64,000 bases of DNA from Pycnopodia helianthoides (Eukaryota > Echinodermata > Asteroidea > Forcipulatida > Asteriidae). Positions within the stretch are counted from its first letter, which is position 1. Every line of letters starts with the position of its first letter. The position numbers were made by a program, and so were the translations under genes. The notes beneath the pieces were generated by a model that saw only the letters and a list, made by a program, of their open reading frames with translations, was not told the origin of the DNA and searched no databases. This document shows positions 32,114 to 44,669 of this stretch, piece after piece. The stretch lies in the NCBI GenBank assembly GCA_032158295.1, contig CM063250.1:4141001-4205000 (forward strand), written 5' to 3'.

Positions 32114-32199
32114 TAATGTGTCACTGCCTTTGAGAAAGACTCTGCTATAAGGATCGAAACGTCAGGCCACTAACTAATTTTTGCGAAAATAAGATGTCT

Positions 32200-33670
32200 T
32201 TAGATTCTGGATGGATGGCTTTAGCTACGGTGGCAGCTATAAAACACTTCGCATTTCGTCTTCGAAGTGGGTGAGACAGATTTTGTTCAATCCGCATAAC
32301 CCGATCAAGGTGGAGAAGTAGGTTTAAGCCAACCCCAACCCATGCATAGACGTCCTAGAATCCTTAAAACACACTGGGGTAGGATTTGTCCGTGTCATAT
32401 AGAACAAAAAGAGACACTTCCCGTCCCAAATCCGTTGCACTATTAAACCGCGGTGTGTCTTGCCTCTATACTTCAATAGGCCAGAGCCAAAAGACACTCG
32501 CAATAATTTTGTGTGCGACTTCTCATCACAGCATAATAGCATTCGCTTCTGCGAGGGGGTTGTCTGGATCCAGACCAATTGACTGTAATAAATGACGGCT
32601 GGTTTAAGAGGCTAGCTATCGAGACTGGAGGACTCTATATACAATGCCATTTATTAAAAAAAAAAAAAAAAGGCGACGTGCTAAAACATGAACCACGGTC
32701 AGTGGGCTGTTTCGTTCAACCCCTGAAGACGGAAAGGCCTGTGCTGCACAAACAACTTATACAATTTAGACTACACGGAAGTCAAGACTACAGGACACTA
32801 TGTGCATGTGTGAATGAATACCCAAGTACAATACAGGGCTGGGAGGAAAATGTCAGCCAATTAATTGCGAAATCACGTATGCTCAGAATTAATCATAAAA
32901 GTGTTTGCAATTTAATCAATCTAAAAGTGCAAGAAGCGCTTTTATCGAAAAGAGTAAAAGCTCTTCGATTTCATTGCACAATACAACAAGTTATGTGAGG
33001 GAGGCCGTACTAACAGTGGGCGAACAACGTGGGCGTTTTTTGATGAACATTAAGAACTAATATTGCGTATTCCTCTCGTTTTGAATGTATCTAAAGAGAT
33101 GACAAAAGACTGAATGATAAGAAAAGGAAGAGTTCAAAAGCAATAACTCGAAAAAACGCAAACGGAGACGTTCCCATGGAGACGTGGATGATGATGGGTG
33201 GAAATGGACGTGTGTGGGCGGTTCGACAAATGTCGGGTTTGTTTTCTTAGGGGTTTTGGGAACGGCCGGTTGCGTGAGGTGCTTTTTAATTTTTTTTTAA
33301 CAAAAAACCTAAATTCAATCAGTTTAGAGTGACCTTAAATATAAAGTTACTTGAGACGTCTGTCAATAAATATTATTCAAATTGGATTTTATTGGTAACT
33401 TATACTCTGAGAGTGACGTGATTTTATTGTGGGGGTTATTTATAGGATTACAGAGGCGAAAGTTCAGAACCCCCCCCCCCACCCCCTCCCCTCTGCATCT
33501 ATGTCAGATTAGGGCAGCCATCTTCAGACCTGCCATTCAATTCGAGGCCGTAATGAAACATCCCAGATAAGTTACAAATTTTAATGAAGTGAAAAGTAAA
33601 AGAACAATGTAACTTGTACTGATCGGGGCGACTTTATGACACATACAGATTTGAAGCAATAAAGCCATTA
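32200..33670. other. Non-coding stretch
   Basis: Open frames of 60-139 codons exist but none has a recognisable domain. A poly-A run occurs at 32655-32671 and a C-run near 33471-33480. Confidence 0.35.
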
Positions 33671-33689
33671 ACTCAAATACACACAATTT

Positions 33690-33900
33690 TTGTATATATA
33701 TAATATATATATATAAAATTTGTAGGGTAGATGGCCTTAGCTTTCGATTCAAACCGGACCTTCGTCAGAGGCATAAACAAGCACAAACGAAAAACATATC
33801 CATTTATAGCAAAAAAGAGAGGCAAACAACAATGGGATGGTATCCAGAAAAAGGAGGGAAAATTACAGCCAATCAGAGTTATGTGGTGGGGACAAAACGA
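33690..33900 (-). mobile_element. Possible Penelope-like retroelement end fragment
   Basis: An (AT)n tract at 33693-33716 is followed by AGATGGCCTTAGCTTTCGATT and CCGGACCTTCGTCAGAGG. Read on the - strand this gives CTGACGAAGGTCCGG....GAATCGAAAGCTAAGGCC, i.e. CTGACGA...GAAA as in hammerhead-type motifs found at the ends of Penelope-like elements. The stem between the two boxes is poor, and no protein remains, so this is a relic at best. Confidence 0.4.
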
Positions 33901-35655
33901 TGGTCAGTGATATATATCTTACCCGATCCCAGTCTCTATATAGTAAAATACTAATATCACAATCATATCTGATACAAATATCTCCAAATAAATGTCCTCT
34001 ATACGTAAAGTAATCGATTGAAACTCAAGCAAGTAGTAAACCCTTCCTAGTTTAATCCCACTCCCCCGAAAAAGGGGAGAAGAAACAAAATGAAGATGCT
34101 CGTTGAGCATTTCCAAAGACTGGAAATTGACACTCGGGGATTGAAAAAGGGCGACCACGCCGCTATTGTATTCCCAGCAGGTTCGGATTTGTCGAGGGCA
34201 AATGTTACCGTGAATGACAAACGTTGTTTGTCTTTTTTCCCCCACGATGCATGGAGTAACAAACATCACATTTTGATGTACCAAACAATGAAGTTTGGGG
34301 ATGAGAAAAGGACAGAGGGTTAGGGGGGATGGGTATAATGGTTCTTAACAGTTTACGCCCACACAACTGCAATGAAAAGAGGAAGATGTTATCGAGGAGC
34401 CGTCGAATTAATTTTTCCCCTCAAAAGACTTCGATACGTTAAAAAAAACGACGGCTATTTTATGTATGGATTTCCTTCACGTAAGCGATTTTGAAAGATA
34501 ATAATAGGACTTTCAGTGATTTTGTTGTAAAACAAGTGTGTTTTGTGGCTCTACTGTTGTTTCTTTTTTCTTTTGATAACAAAATATATTGGTGTGTGTT
34601 GTTGAGGTACCAGTGTTTATCCACTATGGGACGCTTTCAAATAGGCCTACATTCAGATTCTATGTTGTGTAACTCTACTAGAAATATTAATGGAAATGAC
34701 GTTTGTTATGTTTTATAAAAATCGCAGAAATGCAAGGGAGAATGATAAAAAAGTAGCTGTGATTGAACAATTGATAATTTCATTTACTGTCGATGGAATT
34801 TGACAAGAATAAATTGTCTGTTCCACATCAGGAAAAAAAAACCACCCAAACCTTTACAGATAAAATTTACTACAGGTAAATCTTCAAGTACGATTATCTT
34901 TATTGTCGTTTGATGGGATTAGCTGTGAGTTCTCATTCTGAAGAAATTTCAATATTTCGTTATCAATTTATCGAGTCAAATTGCGGAAGCCGAGAAAATG
35001 ATTTTTGTTGTATTTCCCCGAAACCTGTAACAGCAGCCGTGTCCGAAATAAGGAACCACAGTACGAGCGCCCAATATGCTCTAACCAGACAAACTCCCCG
35101 TGTCCGCCTGCTCGCCCGCCCACACACACTCAGTCACACCGCGTAATGCTAAACTTCAACCCTTTAGATCGATCGCGGGATGAACCCGACATTGAGATAT
35201 GCCAAACGTGGCATCGATCCCGTTTAGACGGGTAAGCTTGAAAGCGAGAAAAGAACGATTACAAGGATCACTGGTGACACCCTCCCCGTCAACTTGCCAA
35301 CGGTTGACCGTATACAGCCTGACTGTGTCCGGGGGGGGGGAGCGGCAGCACCTGCTGCACAGTGTGAAATTTAAGGTGGAAAAAAATGCAGGCTTTACTT
35401 TCTACGATGTGGGTAAAATTTCAGGCTCTGGATGCAAATGTGCTGTAATGAGCTCGCAATAATGTGGCTGGTGGCTAGAGGATTCCATCAGCCAAGAAAG
35501 AGGTTGGTGAATTACATTTTTAGTGTTACCCTTAGCAGCAGCAGCCGTAGCCGAAGCTATAGCCGCCATTTTGGATACGGCCTTAATAATAATGTACTCG
35601 GAATTTACTCAACTTGGGGATCTTTTATAAACGATAAAATCTGCAGTTATGACCT
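33901..35655. other. Non-coding stretch, partly GC-rich
   Basis: 34980-35340 is richer in C and G than its surroundings (with CCGCCTGCTCGCCCGCCCAC near 35105) and could be regulatory, but no exon, TATA box or known element was recognised. Confidence 0.3.
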
Positions 35656-35659
35656 CGTT

Positions 35660-35830
35660 TGAAACCCTGGTCCCAATGTAGGCCGGTGTCATAGGAGTGT
35701 GCGTGTTCCCCATTAGGTATTAAAATTGACATGGGCTGACGGAAGCTGATTCAAAAGAGGGCGCTTCACAAAATTTCTACACAATCCCCAGTATTGGGGG
35801 GGGGGGGGACCCAGAGTCTTCTGCCACACA
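35660..35830. repeat. Dispersed repeat related to 21165-21410
   Basis: Shares GCCGGTGTC(C/A)TAGG, AAATTGACATGGGCTGA, GATTCAAAAGAGGGCGCT and a terminal G-run with 21241-21400. Confidence 0.65.
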
Positions 35831-37440
35831 CCGGTCCTTTATTAATTGGTTTACAATGTGAGAACGCTTTGGGATACGTTAAGTGGGGATAAACACACGC
35901 GTAAAGTAAGATATTTTAACTTTACACAAACCAATCCCCACTTTTTCCACACACTGATTTTGTTACTCTGGTGCACGATTTCCATACCATGTTTAGGAAA
36001 AGGCATACCATGGATTACATGGTGTCTTCAGTGCATCTTTTTCACTGTTTGAGTTTCGATTTAAATTTGTTAGTTTAAAGTCTCGTTCAAACGACAGCTA
36101 AAAGTGCACGAGGCACGAGACCAAAAATGAAACTGAAACATTACCCCTGTTGTGTTTAAGTTCACTGTGATCCTTTCTAGTCAATTGGTTGATCCCTAGT
36201 CCTTCATCAAAAAACACCCACGACAGAGTCTGAAGATGAAACAGCACTATTTTGTGTGTCATGTCACGATCCTAATATGATGTCGTCCCTTGTACCCTCG
36301 CCTGGCAAACTCGGTGAATTCCCCCGTCCCGCACCTTTGGCGCGTCTGCCCACGCAGTTGCTTCAAAATAATAACCGTAAACTGTGCCCATTGTGTTTTT
36401 CGGCGGTTTAGATTTGACACCTTATCTGACGGTTTTTTTTTCAATTACAGTGACCTGGCCAAGAATTAAATCTCGTCTCAGTCACGGAGCCCAGCTGAGC
36501 ATTTCAATACGTCGACACAAAGTCGCCTATAATATCGAGTATCTGTCTGATAGGAACTAGTTTTTAAAAAATCAAAAATTCCGCTTTTGCTTTCGAGAAA
36601 CACTCCACTGCAAAATATGATTGGAAGTGACCTTTCCTGCTCACCTTTGCATCAATAATATAAAACACCGACCCCAGATTTTCCAATGACTATAACCGCG
36701 CTTCCAAATAGTGGGTGCATGATGCAACATGCAAACACATTCTAAACACAATGAGCATGCAGACGACTTTAGCAATGACTCACAATATGATATCTCCTTT
36801 CCCGCCCCCCCCCCCCCCAAACAAAAAAGAATAAATAAAACAATCCCTAGGTCACACAGCCATATAGATATCAAGAGCCCCTTCGTTCGAGTTATTAATA
36901 AAGAAATATTGAGGGAGGTTTTGTACTTTTTGATAGCCACCTGATGGCAACTCACTGATGTAACCCGAGCCCCTCGCTACAAATTAAAATGGCGGCCCAC
37001 AAGGTCTGCACGTAATTACAATGCCGTTACTTTGCCATGGGGCCGCGTGGTGTAATGGCGCGGAGGCTACATCGAGCTAAACAATGGAAACAGTGCTCTC
37101 TCTCTCTCCCTCTGTCTCTTTCTCTCGTCACCTAAGAACCCGGGGATACTTTGAGACATCTTACACCGAGAGAAAGAGAACAAGATTGTATAGGAAGTAA
37201 ACAAACACGTCTTATAATTTACGGACGGGCAAAATGAACAACATAACAAACAAAAAATGTGTGTATAAAAAGATCCTCTGTGTGAATGATGAAGACTGTA
37301 TCTTTTATGGTTGTGACTGATGCCGAGGGTTGTCTTATACTGAGGATTATAATAGGGTAGAATAGGGGGAGGAAGATGACATGCTGCCTCCGAGAAGGAG
37401 GGAGAGAAAGAGATAGAATTGAGAGGGAAAGAGATGTGGG
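35831..37440. other. Non-coding stretch
   Basis: No exon recognised. It contains a C-run (36803-36819), a CT-rich tract (37090-37125) and a purine-rich stretch (37360-37440). AAAATGGCGGCCC near 36988 is another YY1-like word. Confidence 0.35.
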
Positions 37441-37445
37441 AGTTA

Positions 37446-37843
37446 TTAAAGGAACATTACAGAATTGGTTTTTGCTAACAAAACAGTTGCTGGCAGTGTA
37501 AGCACTTTATGTAATCCACCATATACATAAACTGACAAACCTGTAGAAGTTTGAGATCGATCGGCCATCTGGGTCACGAGAAAATAGTGACAAACCGATT
37601 ACACATTTGCTTGAAATCATATAGATTCACCAAATGAATAAAACGCTCACTGAGCGATAAACTCCAACCGGAAAATTAGTTTATTAATTTCTCATCAAAT
37701 ATGGCATTTCAGACAGAAATATTTCAAGGGACGTTTCCTACTGTTTTCATCATCATTAGACCGTGTAAGTTTTATGTAAATCTGTGATCAAAAAGTATAT
37801 TTTGCAAGTTTTTTTTCTTACCAATTCTGTAATGTTCCTTTAA
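37446..37843. mobile_element. MITE, family A, copy 2
   Basis: Same termini as the copy at 17721 (TTAAAGGAACATTACAGAAT / ATTCTGTAATGTTCCTTTAA), but the interior is in opposite orientation (GTTGCTGGCAGTGTAAGCAC first). Outer ends are TTAA. Confidence 0.92.
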
Positions 37844-38475
37844 GCTGAAAGAGATATCCCATCGCTCAATAGGGAACGGTGACATTTTGTGGGATACGTT
37901 TGAATAGAGATTTTTTTTCGATATAAATTAAGTGGCGATTTGAATGAATTTGTTGAAAACCCGCGATATGTTACCTTTTTCCACCAAAGTATTTTGCTTA
38001 TTTTTGATTAATATTATTATTTTTGTTCGAAGGTTTAGTTAATCAGTGAGCCAACATAAAATATAATATTAGAAGGAAATTCAATTGGATTAAATTTTGA
38101 CTGTGTAGATTATGGCAGTAATTGAAAACGTTTCTTTTTAAAATTGGAAATCATTCTTGTTACTATCGGTACATTTAAATGGTAAAACGAAGACCACATC
38201 TACATTCAAAGCAGCGTTGTCCAAAATAAAGTAGGGCAAAATAACAATGCTGACCTAAAAACCGTTTTGAAAGTTGGCCTACGTGCAGTCCATAAGATCA
38301 AGTAGAAAAAGCTGCAATTTTTCTTGGATTACGACTGAAACGACGGCGTGGTTGCAGATGTTGAGTTTTACATCCGATTTATTAGTTGTAATGATGTATT
38401 CAAGTTGGAAACTTGACATTAGATATCAGTGTTAGTTTCACGTTGAAATTGGACAGTCGGTGGATTACCACACCT

Positions 38476-38818
38476 TTAAAGGCCCTGTACACTATTGGTA
38501 AGATCGAAAAACACAAATATTCACAGATTCACACATAACTTACATGATTTTAAGTAGTAAAGGCTCCTTAAAATATTTCTGCCTAAAATGGTATCGTTTC
38601 TGAGAAATGAGTAAAACAATAGTTTTTATCACGCGTGATAAAAACTTGATGTTTGAAAAAACAGAAAACACATAAGGTCTCTTTTCACTATTTTCTCGTG
38701 ACCTCGATGACCAATTGAGCTCGAACTTTCACAGGTTTGTTTGTTCATGCAAATGTTGTATCACACAAAATATGGACACTGATTTTGAGCTGTTACCAAA
38801 AGTGTACAATACCTTTAA
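38476..38818. mobile_element. MITE, family B (TTAAAGGCCCTGTACACTAT), copy 1
   Basis: Starts TTAAAGGCCCTGTACACTAT and ends with the imperfect inverted complement AGTGTACAATACCTTTAA. The interior shares CACTATTTTCTCGTGACC and AACTTTCACAGGTTTGT with family A, so A and B have a common ancestor. Further copies at 43148 and 46691. Confidence 0.92.
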
Positions 38819-38849
38819 GTAACTTCCTGATAAACGAGCGTGCATTCAG

Positions 38850-41320
38850 TTCGGCTTTCCGCTCATACCTTACAACATTTCAAGCGACATGTCTATAGTG
38901 TTTAAGCCGAGACACCTCAAGGTTTAGTGTTTGGTCCACACAGATTGACATTAATGTACTAGTGTCGAGCCTGCTTGAAGCCATTCGGCCCGTGGGGCAC
39001 ACACACACGAGATCGCTCTTGTGACTAATTCGCACGCTGTGTGTCTGCGGGTAAACTCTCATCCCATCTGTATCAATGATTGCGCCTGATCGTCCTCTGT
39101 CTCCGTCTACAACTCCCGATGCCTGAACTCTGCAGCCAGCCATAGGCCTATTCTCGCTGTTATAAATACGACATGACATCGCTCTATCGATCGGACTGGT
39201 GGGTTTGGTTGGAGAATGCCCAGGGAGCCATCATGACGATTTACGAGGAAGAGAGTTTTGTAGGGGAGTGAGGGTTGATCGGCACGATGCTCTTGAGTTA
39301 CTCGAAAGTACTTTTATGCACGCGGTGGGAGTGATATAGTGGCATAGGTCAGGGTTGGGTAGAGAGGGTGTACTTAACTTCACCAAAGAGACGTCTGGGT
39401 TCATACTGCCATATAAACACGAACACGAAAAAGGTGTTTTTAAAACTATAGTGTCAAAGCATGCTCAGTTCAATTCAATATTTCATTCTACTCATGTCGA
39501 ACTAAAACACATTGTTTATAAATTACAAGGATAACATGAACTAATTAAAGTACGGTAAATGAAGGGGAAATAATGTAGAACAGAATTAAAGGGAGTATGA
39601 CGCTATCAGATTAAGCCAAGCCTTATAGAAGAAAGCCTATAAACGGCCAAACTATACCAACACGGATATAATACACTTAGGTAACACAGCATTAGTCACT
39701 GCCCCTAGTTCATTTAAGTCTCAAGCATTCCTGAAATCATCATATCTCATCCCTGGCAAGCAAAAATGGGCATACATTTTACTAACCATTTCACTTCAAC
39801 AATCTCTACCCTAGTAGCTCATCTACACTTCTTGGTGATGCGAAGAAAATGTATTTTTTTGTATATTGCCAGAACAGATGTCTTGTCGGGTTTCGAACAC
39901 ACTCATGACACAGCACACGGACTCGAGCCCGATGCTCTAGTCTACATAAGACCTTCAATTGAATAAAGTTAGAACTCCAGTTTCTTTCAAATGTATTTTG
40001 TTTTCTTCTCACAGCTGACGGTACAGATGTTTCCTATATTTGTCAGGTGTTTTATCAAGTAGGGATACCATGGGGAAAACTGTTATTACCATTATGTCGA
40101 TTGTGCCTCATCGAGGTGAGCTTGTTTTCATTTGGACCAGCAAAGAGGAATTATAGATTTCTGAGTGATAACTTGAAGACAGGAGAGGCACGGTGGCAGC
40201 CGAGCTAGAGCCAGGTGAATTGTAGCAGTTCGTTTAAAGATGAAGAGGGAAGAAATGAAAAAAAGTATCCAACACCACGGTACAAGAAACTGTACGGTGA
40301 ATGCCACATGTTGAGAATGTATCCACAACCCTCGAACGAATTTGCTGACTGACAGGAATATATAGTGAAAATTGTTGGTTAGTGCCACACGAGGCCAGTC
40401 ACAGGCTACCACTTTTAGGCGATCTCCATTACTTTTAAATTTTCACATTATTTTCTCCGGGGAACAGGAAGACACTGTCAAAAAGAAAAAGAAAAAAAAA
40501 AGTCCCTTGTGCAACCGAAGTGTTCATGTTACATTCTGCTGTGTATAAACCGGCTTGATATGACAGGGCCTTTTAAATTAATTACATTACATACCAAAGC
40601 AACAAGAACTTTACACAAACGGCAACGACAGACATCTCATTTACACTTCATACCCTGTTGTTGCATTTTTCGTGATGATGATGATAACGTAATGATAGAT
40701 GGTACACTGGCGATAGCCCCATAAATAAGTCATCGACAAAATGACACCCTGGATGTAGGCCATCGGACTTGCTCCGTTAGACAGTTCCTGTCAACTGCCC
40801 TTTCTCCATGAAGAACGATCATCATTTATTCATCATTTTTTCGAAACATTTCATGGACACAATTAAGAAACGGTAGCTTCACCGATTAATGCTGTCTGTG
40901 CGAGCAGATCGTGAACGCGAAGGACGAAGGGTCGGTGTAGACCGCGAGAGAGGTGTCGACAAGGTGAGCGACGGCAGTGTTGTGACACCGTTCTGTTGGT
41001 GCTTAATAAGGGTTTTCCCTCTTAACAGCTTAAAGGACACCGTACAGTAATAATAATTATCCAGAAACAACTTGATGAGTTGCAATCTGAGAAATCTCAC
41101 TAATGAAAATGTCATACCAGTACCAATCCTAAACACCTCCAAAACCTTTATACCCAGCTAAAATACCGTCCAATTTAAGTTGAGAACCTAGCATTTAAAG
41201 ACTCCCCTCATCACCTTTCGGCAACCGAAATAGGAACACATAAACCTGACCATTTTTAAAGGTTGGTTCTACCGATGTGTATTTTGAAAACTAGATGATG
41301 TGAAGGAATTTTTGCTCTTC
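38850..41320. other. Non-coding stretch
   Basis: No exon recognised on either strand. A short A-rich run lies at 40480-40502. Confidence 0.35.
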
Positions 41321-41329
41321 CAAACACCA

Positions 41330-41475
41330 ACAAAATCCGGGGTCAGAATTGACCTGGATCCACGGCATGACTCATTTATGGGTCAGGCAGACCCCAAACT
41401 GGTTTAAAAAAAAAAAGGATTTTAACTCGGAATCTGCGCGAGTTTGATACATTTCTGGATCATTACACAGATCCC
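41330..41475. repeat. GACCC/GGGTCA-rich dispersed repeat, copy 2 (interrupted by 212-bp element)
   Basis: Contains GGGTCAGAATTGACCTGGAT, ATGGGTCAGGCAGACCCC, CGGAATCTGCG and TCCCGGGTCATAC. The 212-bp element is inserted at 41485 within its right end; the repeat resumes at 41697 with GGGTCATACGTACCC. Confidence 0.65.
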
Positions 41476-41484
41476 GGGTCATAC
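41476..41484. repeat. 9-bp target-site duplication (GGGTCATAC)
   Basis: GGGTCATAC directly left of the element at 41485; an exact second copy directly right at 41697-41705. Confidence 0.93.
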
Positions 41485-41696
41485 TTCGCTCGTCCCCAGC
41501 GCCTTGCCTTAAAACCAAAGGCGCTGGGATGGGCAAACGTATCGTTAACGTTAATGCTCAGTCCCATGCTCAGTCCCATCATGCATCACACTCACACTGC
41601 AAGCACTGAATGCATGACGTACTTCCTGAACAAGAATCTGTGCAAGCTGATTAGCCCATCCCAGCGGTCCTGGATAGGCCGCTGGGGCCGAGCGAA
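41485..41696 (+). mobile_element. 212-bp hairpin-ended element, copy 2
   Basis: Same length and orientation as the copy at 21615, differing from it at about three positions. TIRs TTCGCTCGTCCCCAGCG / CGCTGGGGCCGAGCGAA (17 bp, one mismatch). Perfect 9-bp flanking duplication. Nested in the GACCC-rich repeat, so it is younger than that repeat. Confidence 0.95.
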
Positions 41697-41911
41697 GGGT
41701 CATACGTACCCAAGTGTGTAAACACCTGTAATCAGGGACCTCCTATTGTCTCTCTTTTGTTTGTACTATTTTTTTTTTGTTGCAACATCTCTCATTGGTT
41801 TTGTACAAAAAAAATGTGATTAAAAAGAATGCATCTTATGGTTGGTGTCGAATGGTATGGATGTAACAGAGGATTTGACAGCTGACTTGTAATAAATCAT
41901 AGCAACAAATA

Positions 41912-42311
41912 TTAAAGGAACATTACAGAATTGGGTTTTTGCTATTAAAACAGTTGCTTGCAGTGTAAGCACCTTATGTAATCTACCATATACATTAACT
42001 GACAAACCTGTAGAAGTTTGAGATCGATCGGCCATCTGGGTCACGAGAAAATAGTGAAAACCCGATTACACATAGTTGCATGAAATCATATAGATTCAAC
42101 AAATGAATAAAACGCTCACTGAGCGGTAAACTCCAATCGGAAAATTTGTTTATTCATTTCTCATTCAATATGGCATTTCAGACAGAAATATTTCAAGGGA
42201 TGTTTTCTACTGTTTTCACCATCATTAGACCGTGTAAGTTTTATGTAAATCTGTGATCAAAAAGTATATTTTACAAGTTATTTTCTTACCAATTCTGTAA
42301 TGTTCCTTTAA
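41912..42311. mobile_element. MITE, family A, copy 3
   Basis: Termini TTAAAGGAACATTACAGAAT / ATTCTGTAATGTTCCTTTAA; same orientation as the copy at 37446 and very similar inside (GTGTAAGCACCTTATGTAAT, GAGATCGATCGGCCATCTGG). Confidence 0.92.
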
Positions 42312-42319
42312 CATTTTGC

Positions 42320-43140
42320 TATCAAATCCAGACCTACTAAAAACCTAGATGCACGCCTTCATGACATCAGATCAGCTCAGGATCCGACAACGCCAGGTAT
42401 TATGCACAATCGGGTTTCAAAACAGAGAAAAAAATGTCCATCAATTAAAAACGACTCAGAAGAGCTTACCGTTCCGTTTCTATAAATCTGGCCCAATGTT
42501 ACAAATCAATTTTCTGTCGCTCAACAAAAAACGAGCCGATTGTCTGCTACAATCGCGAGCATTAGTTTTGCGTCACTGATGAAATTCACCATCATCGTAG
42601 GCGTTCCATTACTGTGATAAATCCATCAGTATTTCCGATGAAAAAAAACACCAACCTTGAACTTCGAAAAAAGGAAAAAAGAAAAAGGAAAAAAAAAACA
42701 CCAAAACAAACAAAAGAAAAACACTCACAAAAATGGTCTTAAAACCGAAGGCCATGTTTTGTTGCTGGAGGCCTTGCCGTGTCGACCAGTGCATCTATTT
42801 TCAGTGATTTCCAATTGGTCTATGCCGAGCTAAAACTGCCATAAGAAGCTGCATGCGTGGGTGTTTACATGTAATTATCAATGCTCTATATGTATTTTTT
42901 TTGCGTACAGCGTTCAAGGATTGGACTAATAAGGTCATAACAACAATACGAAACTGTGTCTCTCTTAGTTTACACACGAGACCTGTATTGGGAACTCTGA
43001 TTTGTGCGCGTGTTTAACGCTACATAGGAAGTGTGGACTTGAGAACAAAAGAGGTCTACATAATAATGTAGGGACTTAAAACACTATGTCGACTTACACA
43101 CGTCCACACAGTGATTTTTTTACAGCGTTGAGGAGTATGA
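42320..43140. other. Non-coding stretch
   Basis: Nothing recognised. An A-rich stretch (42660-42720) has no poly(A)-tailed element boundary that I can see. Confidence 0.35.
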
Positions 43141-43147
43141 TTTTCCT

Positions 43148-43487
43148 TAAAGGCCCTGTACACTATCGGTAAGATCGAAAAACACAATGTTCACAGATTC
43201 ACACATAACTTACATGATTTAAAGTAAGTAATGGTAGAAAGGGTTCCTTAAAATATTTCTGCCTAAAATGCTATCGTTTCTGAGAAACGAGTAAAACATA
43301 GTAATTATTGCGCGCGATAATTTGAAAAAAACAGAAAACACATAAGATCTCTTTTCACTATTTCTCGTGACCTCGATGACCAATTGAGCTCAAACTTTCA
43401 CAGGTTTGTTTGTTCATGCATATGTTTAATCACACAAAATGTGGACACTGATTTTGAGCGGTTACCAAAAGTGTACAATACCTTTAA
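43148..43487. mobile_element. MITE, family B, copy 2
   Basis: Termini TTAAAGGCCCTGTACACTAT / AGTGTACAATACCTTTAA; interior closely matches the copy at 46691, including GTAATTATTGCGCGCGATAA. Confidence 0.92.
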
Positions 43488-44400
43488 GTGTACAGAACAA
43501 AGGAATGTACACAGAGTGACTGCAACACAGAGCGGGACATGTGTGTGTGGGTGTGCCCTTACACACGCCAACTTACGGGGTAATTTTGACAATAGAACAA
43601 TGCTACCCCACAAGGTTTTCTTTGTTCTTGTGGTACCCCACAAAGGACTTCTTTAGAAAAGCGAATAATAGAACAGCAATGGAAGTACCCTGTAACTGCC
43701 ATATGTAAGGGTGTGAGTTTGTGTATGTGTGCTAGCAGAATTCCCATGAGCATTTACACACGTTACTGTAGCAACCGTTAGTAGTAATCAGTCTTATTGT
43801 TAAAGGGGGAAAACCATCTGACCTTTCCGAACCCCGCCCCCAACGCCCTCTTGTTCGCCCGTTCTTCCCGAGCATCGGTCAAACTGCAACAAAATAACAA
43901 TGTCATTTCGCTGCCGGCGATCCGTAATTAAAATACGAGAGTTCTGGACCGATTTGTAAGACTCGTATTCCTATTGTGAAAAATTCAATTTTGTTTTAGT
44001 CAATCTTGTGCAAATCAAAACCGCAGACTCGTGCGGGCCACCCACGTAATGCGTCTGGTTCTTGTCTCTTCGAAAGGTAAGCAACAAATGTGTTAACTCC
44101 GGATGCCCCTCTTCCCCAGCCGAGGGGATGGTTGCAAAAAGAACATGTAATATAGGGCAACAAATCCTTTGTTCGTATGGAGCTTAAATAAGAGTGTCCG
44201 TGTGAAACGCGCCTTTATGGGACACCTCATTAAATTATACAAATATCATGAACTGTGACACGCCTCTTAATGACGTCACCAACACTCAATTCGGGTGCTT
44301 TCAAGATTTTGCCTCGTTCACGAACTAGGCTACTGCAAGCATTATTAATTAACGCACTCATTAACAATCTCATGGTTTTATGATTTTTAGGGTTACAAAC

Positions 44401-44665
44401 ATAGCTAGAAAACGTCTGAACCTATTTCGTAACAAAAGGACCCCCATTGCAATAAGATGTGTTACCTTTTGCCAAAGTGATGAATATCAACTTATTCAAA
44501 TATTATGACGTCAAAGGAGAAGTTTTTCAAAACTAGATAGAAAACAATAGAACCTATTTCGTAACAAAGGGACCCCCTTGCAATAAGATTTAGCCTTTAG
44601 CCAGAGCGACGAATATTAATGTTTATGAATAATATAACGTCAACGTAGATTTTTGTAAAATTAGT
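44401..44665. repeat. Tandem duplication, about 131-bp unit, 2 copies
   Basis: GAACCTATTTCGTAACAAA followed by GGACCCCC(A)TTGCAATAAGAT, then (T)TTGCCAAAGTGATGAATAT / TAGCCAGAGCGACGAATAT and a CGTCAA ending, appear at about 44419 and 44550. The units differ by scattered substitutions. Confidence 0.85.
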
Positions 44666-44669
44666 ATGC

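Noticed and set aside
32579..32998. 139-codon open frame
   Set aside because: Crosses a poly-A run, has no recognisable domain, and its composition is that of translated intergenic DNA.
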